Notes under the pieces: model-generated | Databases searched by the model: none | Told to the model about the DNA's origin: nothing | The model's input: the letters and a program-made list of their open reading frames with translations, nothing else | In this document: piece after piece, positions 5,994 to 6,555 of the stretch | Numbering within the stretch: the stretch's first letter is position 1 | Layout: each line of letters starts with the position of its first letter | Origin: DALYLB01 sp046154695 | GTDB taxonomy: Bacteria; Acidobacteriota; Blastocatellia; RBC074 | DNA: 6,555 nucleotides | Direction: 5' to 3' | Assembly (NCBI GenBank): GCA_046154695.1 | Contig: JBJXFI010000234.1 | Location: forward strand, 1 to 6,555 | Position numbers and translations under genes: made by a program

Positions 5994-6049
5994 CCCCGGG
6001 TTCCGCTTCGCTCCATCCGGGGCTCTATTCTGCCGCCTGCTTCGCAGGC
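5994..6049. repeat. REP-like double stem-loop, copy B
   Basis: The first hairpin pairs CCCCGGGT (5994-6001) with ATCCGGGG (6015-6022), allowing one G-U. The second is GCCTGCTTCGCAGGC (6035-6049), identical to the hairpin at 2296-2310. The order, orientation and spacing match copy A, and the shared text includes GGTTCCG, CTTCG and CTCCA between the arms. It lies downstream of the gene ending at 6138 (minus strand), where it could also act as a transcript 3' end. Confidence 0.7.
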
Positions 6050-6137
6050 TCAGGCTTGAAATTCACTTGCTCTTCCGGCAACGGCTGAATTCTCTCGCCA
6101 GTTCGCACCGTCGCCGTGTCAGCAGGGACACATCGAA

Positions 6138-6555
6138 TCACATCGAGATCACGAAGACGGACTTGACGCCGGCCACCTTGCGGATCTCGGCGATGACATT
6201 TCCCAGGTTCGCCTTGTGCCCCGGCGGAACCTTCACCGTCACCATTCCCTGCTTCACATTGAAATCCCACTCCTGCGTCGCGGGGTTCATAAGGATGATC
6301 TCACGGACCTCGGACTGAACGGCCTCATCCTCGCGGCTGAGAAGAATCGCGTTGGAGAAACGGCTGGCCACGCCGGTCACGGCGCCGGCCACATCGGAGA
6401 CTCCGACGCCCCGCGCCGGCGCCTCCTGCGGCGGAAGGCCGGCGGCCGTCCGGGTGCTTTGCGCTGAAGCGCCGGCGGGCTTCAATGCGTTGGATCCTCC
6501 GGCGGTCGCGCGGGCGGCGGTCGCGCGGGCGGCGGTCGCGCGGGCGGCGGTCGCG
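6138..6555 (-). CDS. C-terminal part of an Ala-rich protein with a possible BON-like domain (5' partial)
   Basis: Read on the minus strand, the frame is open from the window edge to TGA at 6140-6138, so the start lies outside. A TTG at 6485 is a possible internal start, but the frame continues upstream through in-phase Ala/Arg/Thr repeats (R-A-A-T-A units), so I prefer a longer protein. Counting 115 residues from the TTG, 1-30 are low-complexity and probably disordered. Residues 31-65 are a mixed stretch (DVAGAVTGVASRFSNAILLS). Residues 55-115 predict helix-strand-strand-helix-strand, with QGMVTVKVPPG followed by LGNVIAEIRKVAGVKSVFVIS. That pattern resembles BON or another small ferredoxin-like fold, but no diagnostic motif settles it. 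The role is unknown. It is on the same strand as the NACHT gene but 308 bases upstream, so co-transcription is not supported. Confidence 0.65.
   Translation of the reverse strand, partial: ATAARATAARATAARATAGGSNALKPAGASAQSTRTAAGLPPQEAPARGVGVSDVAGAVTGVASRFSNAILLSREDEAVQSEVREIILMNPATQEWDFNVKQGMVTVKVPPGHKANLGNVIAEIRKVAGVKSVFVISM
6501..6555. repeat. Perfect 15-bp tandem repeat inside a coding region
   Basis: The unit GGCGGTCGCGCGGGC repeats without error 3.67 times (6501-6515, 6516-6530, 6531-6545, then 10 bases) and reaches the window edge, so the true copy number is unknown. On the minus strand the 15-base unit keeps frame and encodes the pentapeptide R-A-A-T-A. Perfect identity implies recent slippage expansion. 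Confidence 0.85.

Larger units (their letters stand above)
5830..6137. other. Leader region between the NACHT gene and the upstream minus-strand gene
   Basis: 308 bases without a convincing gene. It contains the NACHT ribosome binding site, a small palindrome GTTCTTTTGAGAAC (5953-5966, 5-bp stem, possible operator), and REP-like copy B at 5994-6049. I could not find a sigma-70-type -35/-10 pair worth calling. The remaining bases (5843-5952 and 6050-6137) show nothing recognisable. The gap length and hairpins suggest that the NACHT gene has its own promoter rather than reading through from the gene ending at 6138. Confidence 0.5.

Overview
This is a bacterial window, probably from a large environmental genome. 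The evidence is Shine-Dalgarno-led genes, intergenic palindromes and a long NACHT-type STAND NTPase. The central and right parts are GC-rich (sampled 60-base stretches are about 63-72% GC). The left 1.5 kb is nearer half GC. The phylum cannot be fixed from sequence alone. The intergenic palindromes and the NACHT architecture remind me of Planctomycetota, Acidobacteriota, Verrucomicrobiota, Chloroflexota or cyanobacteria, but that is recollection, not a search.

Layout, left to right. (1) 1-1512 (+) is the 3' part of a gene entering from outside the window. It encodes TPR-like helical repeats, a charged helix, a proline-rich linker and a small cysteine-containing beta-rich C-terminal domain. 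(2) 1574-1652 is an imperfect inverted repeat that overlaps the apparent start of the next gene. (3) 1641-2177 (+) encodes a small three-helix membrane protein of unknown family. (4) 2178-2805 has no intact gene but is dense in structure. It holds two REP-like 15-base hairpins with a third stem-loop, a MITE-like element with perfect 17-bp terminal inverted repeats, a second long inverted repeat, and a 37-codon fragment clearly homologous to the C-terminus of the membrane protein at 1641-2177. (5) 2806-5829 (-) encodes a 1007-residue membrane-anchored NACHT NTPase with a degenerate formylglycine-generating-enzyme-like (FGE) domain and an Ala/Arg-rich quasi-repeat section. (6) 5830-6137 is its leader region, with another copy of the REP-like element. 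(7) 6138-6555 (-) is the C-terminal part of a gene leaving the window; it has a possible BON-like fold after an Ala-rich tail encoded by perfect 15-bp tandem repeats.

Reading as a system: the NACHT protein is the centrepiece. STAND NTPases of this kind are often signal-sensing switches, many of them antiphage or programmed-death devices. Here two N-terminal membrane helices would be the output or anchor, and the FGE-like and repeat regions the likely sensor. The small membrane protein and its decayed relative next to the NACHT gene suggest an accessory membrane family duplicated in this island, but no operon links them because the strands converge. Surrounding palindromes and a transposon-like remnant mark the intergenic DNA as a rearrangement-prone accessory region. 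No reverse transcriptase, CRISPR array, tRNA or rRNA is visible.
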